A stretch of 64,000 nucleotides of DNA. It comes from Allobosea sp. UNC402CLCol (GTDB lineage Bacteria; Pseudomonadota; Alphaproteobacteria; Rhizobiales; Beijerinckiaceae). The stretch lies in NCBI RefSeq assembly GCF_000745475.1, contig NZ_JQJJ01000009.1, forward strand, positions 744,001 to 808,000, written 5' to 3'. Positions 62,389 through 64,000 of the stretch are shown one piece after another. Both the position numbers and the translations under genes were made by a program. Numbering within the stretch: position 1 is the stretch's first letter; the number at the start of each line of letters is the position of its first letter. Below the pieces are notes generated by a model. That model saw only the letters and a list, made by a program, of their open reading frames with translations. It did no database searches and was not told the DNA's origin.

Positions 62389-63339
62389 ATGTCCGAATTC
62401 CTGCCGCTTCACGAAGCCGTCATCCCGGAGCTGCCGAACTATTATCGCGGCAAGGTCCGCGAGAATTACGATCTCCCGGATGGACGCCGTATCCTGATCT
62501 CGACCGACCGGCTCTCCGCCTTCGACCGCGCCATCGCCTCGATCCCGCTGAAGGGGCAGGTGCTGACGCAGACGGCGCGCTACTGGTTCGAGAAGACCGC
62601 CGATATCTGCCCGAACCATGTCCTCGAATATCCTGACCCGAATGTCGTCGTCGGCCGGCGCCTCGACATCCTGCCGGTCGAGATGGTGGTGCGCGGCTAT
62701 CTCGCCGGCACGACCGGCACCTCGATCCTGACCATGTACAAGCAGGGCCGGCGCGAGATGTACGGCATGACGCTGCCGGACGGCTTGCGCGACAACGAGG
62801 CCCTGCCGCAGCCGATCATCACCCCGACCAGCAAGGCCTTCGACGGCGGTCATGACGAGCCGCTTTCGGCCGGCCAGATCGTCGGGAGCGGCCTGCTGAC
62901 GCAGAAGCAATGGGACACCGTCTCAGGCTATGCGCTGGCGCTCTTCGCCCGCGGCCAGAAGCTCGCGAGCGAGCGCGGCCTCATCCTGGCCGACACGAAA
63001 TACGAGTTCGGCACCGACGCCGACGGCAACATCCTGCTCGCCGACGAGATCCATACGCCCGATTCGAGCCGCTACTGGTTTGCGGAAAGCTATCCCGAGC
63101 GCTTCGCCAGCGGCGGGAAGCCTGAATCCTTCGACAAGGATTTCGTGCGCAACTGGGTCGTGGCGCGCTGCGACCCCTACAAGGAGGAGCTGCCGCCGAT
63201 CCCGCAGGAGCTGATCGACCAGACCTCGGCGGTCTATGTCCGCGCCTATGAGACGATCACCGGCCAGGCTTTCGCCTATCCGCCGGCGGGCGAGAACCCG
63301 CAGGAGCGGATCAGGCGCAATCTCGCGCGGTATTTCTGA
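62389..63339 (+). CDS. purC: Phosphoribosylaminoimidazole-succinocarboxamide synthase, long form
   Basis: A 316-residue SAICAR synthetase joining aspartate to CAIR in purine synthesis. Motifs: [56 protein letters not shown] and the metal site in [14 protein letters not shown]. The common bacterial PurC is about 240-255 residues; this is the longer, yeast-like form that many alphaproteobacteria carry in addition. It is not in a pur operon. Confidence 0.92.
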   Translation: MSEFLPLHEAVIPELPNYYRGKVRENYDLPDGRRILISTDRLSAFDRAIASIPLKGQVLTQTARYWFEKTADICPNHVLEYPDPNVVVGRRLDILPVEMVVRGYLAGTTGTSILTMYKQGRREMYGMTLPDGLRDNEALPQPIITPTSKAFDGGHDEPLSAGQIVGSGLLTQKQWDTVSGYALALFARGQKLASERGLILADTKYEFGTDADGNILLADEIHTPDSSRYWFAESYPERFASGGKPESFDKDFVRNWVVARCDPYKEELPPIPQELIDQTSAVYVRAYETITGQAFAYPPAGENPQERIRRNLARYF

Positions 63340-63357
63340 AGGCGTCGGAGGGGCGTC

Positions 63358-63449
63358 CGTCATTCTCGGGCTTGGCCCGAGAATCTCAGGCCGAAAGAGG
63401 CGAGGTTCCTCCGCGTCACGAGATGCTCGGGTCAGGCCCGAGCATGACG
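63358..63449. repeat. Palindromic intergenic repeat D
   Basis: Starts CGTCATTCTCGGGCTTGGCC and ends GGCCCGAGCATGACG; TTCTCGGGC / GCCCGAGAA and GCTCGGGTC / GGCCCGAGC pair. It lies between the convergent purC and MarR genes, 18 bases after the purC stop and 10 before the MarR stop. Nearly the same sequence as repeat C. Confidence 0.82.
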
Positions 63450-63459
63450 ACTGGCCGCC

Positions 63460-63957
63460 TTACGACCCGTCTTCCTCGCGATAATTCCCCGCGAGCAGGC
63501 GGCCGCGCTCGGTCAGGGTCGAGAGCACGCGCTCGAACACCTTGATTTCCTCCGGCGCGATGCCTTCGATCCAGCGCGCCTCGAAGCCGAGCGCCAGCGG
63601 CACGATCTGGTCGTAGATCCGCTTGCCGGCCGGCGTCAGGGTCACGAAGGATTCGCGCCGGTCCTGCCGGTTCTCGGCGCGCGAGACGAGGCCGCGCTTC
63701 TCCAGCTCGGTGACGGCGCGCGAGACCTTGGTCTTGTGCATCTGGGCGAGCTCGCCGATGTCGCGCGAGGTCAGCTTGCCGAACTCGCCGAGCTGCGCCA
63801 CCACGCGCCATTCCGGGATGCCGATGCCGAAATGCTCGCCATAGATCCGGCCGAGCGCGCGGCCGCCCAGCGTGCCGACGACATTCAGGCGATAGGGCAA
63901 GAAGCGCTCCAGCCGGAGCATCTGGTCCTGGAGCGAGGGCGAGGTTTTCTCTGACAT
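63460..63957 (-). CDS. MarR family transcriptional regulator
   Basis: A 165-residue winged-helix protein: GIGIPEWRVVAQLGEFGKLTSRDIGELAQMHKTKVSRAVTELEKRGLV holds helix, turn and recognition helix, followed by the wing RAENRQDRRESFVTLTPAG with the MarR D-R-R. There is no sensing cysteine, unlike the OhrR-like gene at 7865. The ligand is unknown. The ATG at 63957 leaves only 43 bases to the window edge, so its target gene may lie outside. Confidence 0.88.
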   Translation of the reverse strand: MSEKTSPSLQDQMLRLERFLPYRLNVVGTLGGRALGRIYGEHFGIGIPEWRVVAQLGEFGKLTSRDIGELAQMHKTKVSRAVTELEKRGLVSRAENRQDRRESFVTLTPAGKRIYDQIVPLALGFEARWIEGIAPEEIKVFERVLSTLTERGRLLAGNYREEDGS

Positions 63958-64000
63958 GGGCGGCTGTGTAGCTGGTTCCGGAGAGGCCGGCGAGCCGGTG

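Overview
The window is high-G+C chromosomal DNA from an alphaproteobacterium of the order Hyphomicrobiales. The gene families, the many solute-binding-protein transporters, the Omp25/31-type porin-like protein, the DUF2865 and DUF2059 proteins and the palindromic intergenic repeats fit Bosea or a close relative best. The genus is an inference from family resemblance, not from a marker gene. Nearly the whole window is chromosomal housekeeping and transport. I see no prophage, CRISPR array, integrase or intact insertion sequence.

Layout. 1-1.1 kb: the end of an MFS transporter and a 5'-truncated autotransporter barrel. 1.3-6.5 kb: a LysR regulator divergent from a polar amino-acid ABC transporter (binding protein, ATPase, two permeases), an N-carbamoyl-D-amino-acid hydrolase and a broken racemase/ATPase chimera. 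6.9-10.3 kb: small regulator-target pairs with visible operators (alpha/beta hydrolase with an OhrR-like MarR; ArsR with SRPBCC, a DUF899 stub and a double DUF1428 protein). 10.4-15.5 kb: TauE/SafE exporter, GNAT, DUF1289, cobS, cobT, and a TetR/flavodoxin-fold oxidoreductase pair. 15.5-22.9 kb: D-Ala-D-Ala ligase, sensor kinase, secreted nuclease, a tightly coupled GST / two paralogous secreted proteins / UDG-like operon, and a lone TRAP binding protein. 23-31.9 kb: agmatinase with a coupled secreted protein, spermidine-synthase-like protein, MFS efflux, a second amino-acid ABC system lacking an ATPase, methionine aminopeptidase, and a 3-hydroxyisobutyrate-dehydrogenase-like enzyme.

32-44 kb: EamA exporter, SolA-like oxidase, a soluble chemoreceptor-PilZ fusion facing an uncharacterised three-gene membrane module (36054-38902), moaA, DUF971, L,D-transpeptidase, lytic transglycosylase, SGNH-like protein. 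44-64 kb: an isolated Rieske protein, tRNA-Val(CAC), gph, rpiA, DUF2059, an SDR, a complete tctCBA transporter, an O-antigen-ligase-like protein overlapping gor, class II DAHP synthase, an outer-membrane barrel, gltX, an MHS-family transporter, DUF2865, purC and a MarR regulator.

Cross-cutting signals. Five palindromic repeat loci lie at gene 3' ends; four of the five lie between convergent genes, and two supply the stop codon of a neighbour. Several genes survive only as 5' stubs with intact ribosome binding sites (6294 and 9447). The least explained item is the three-gene module at 36-39 kb together with the neighbouring chemoreceptor-PilZ fusion.
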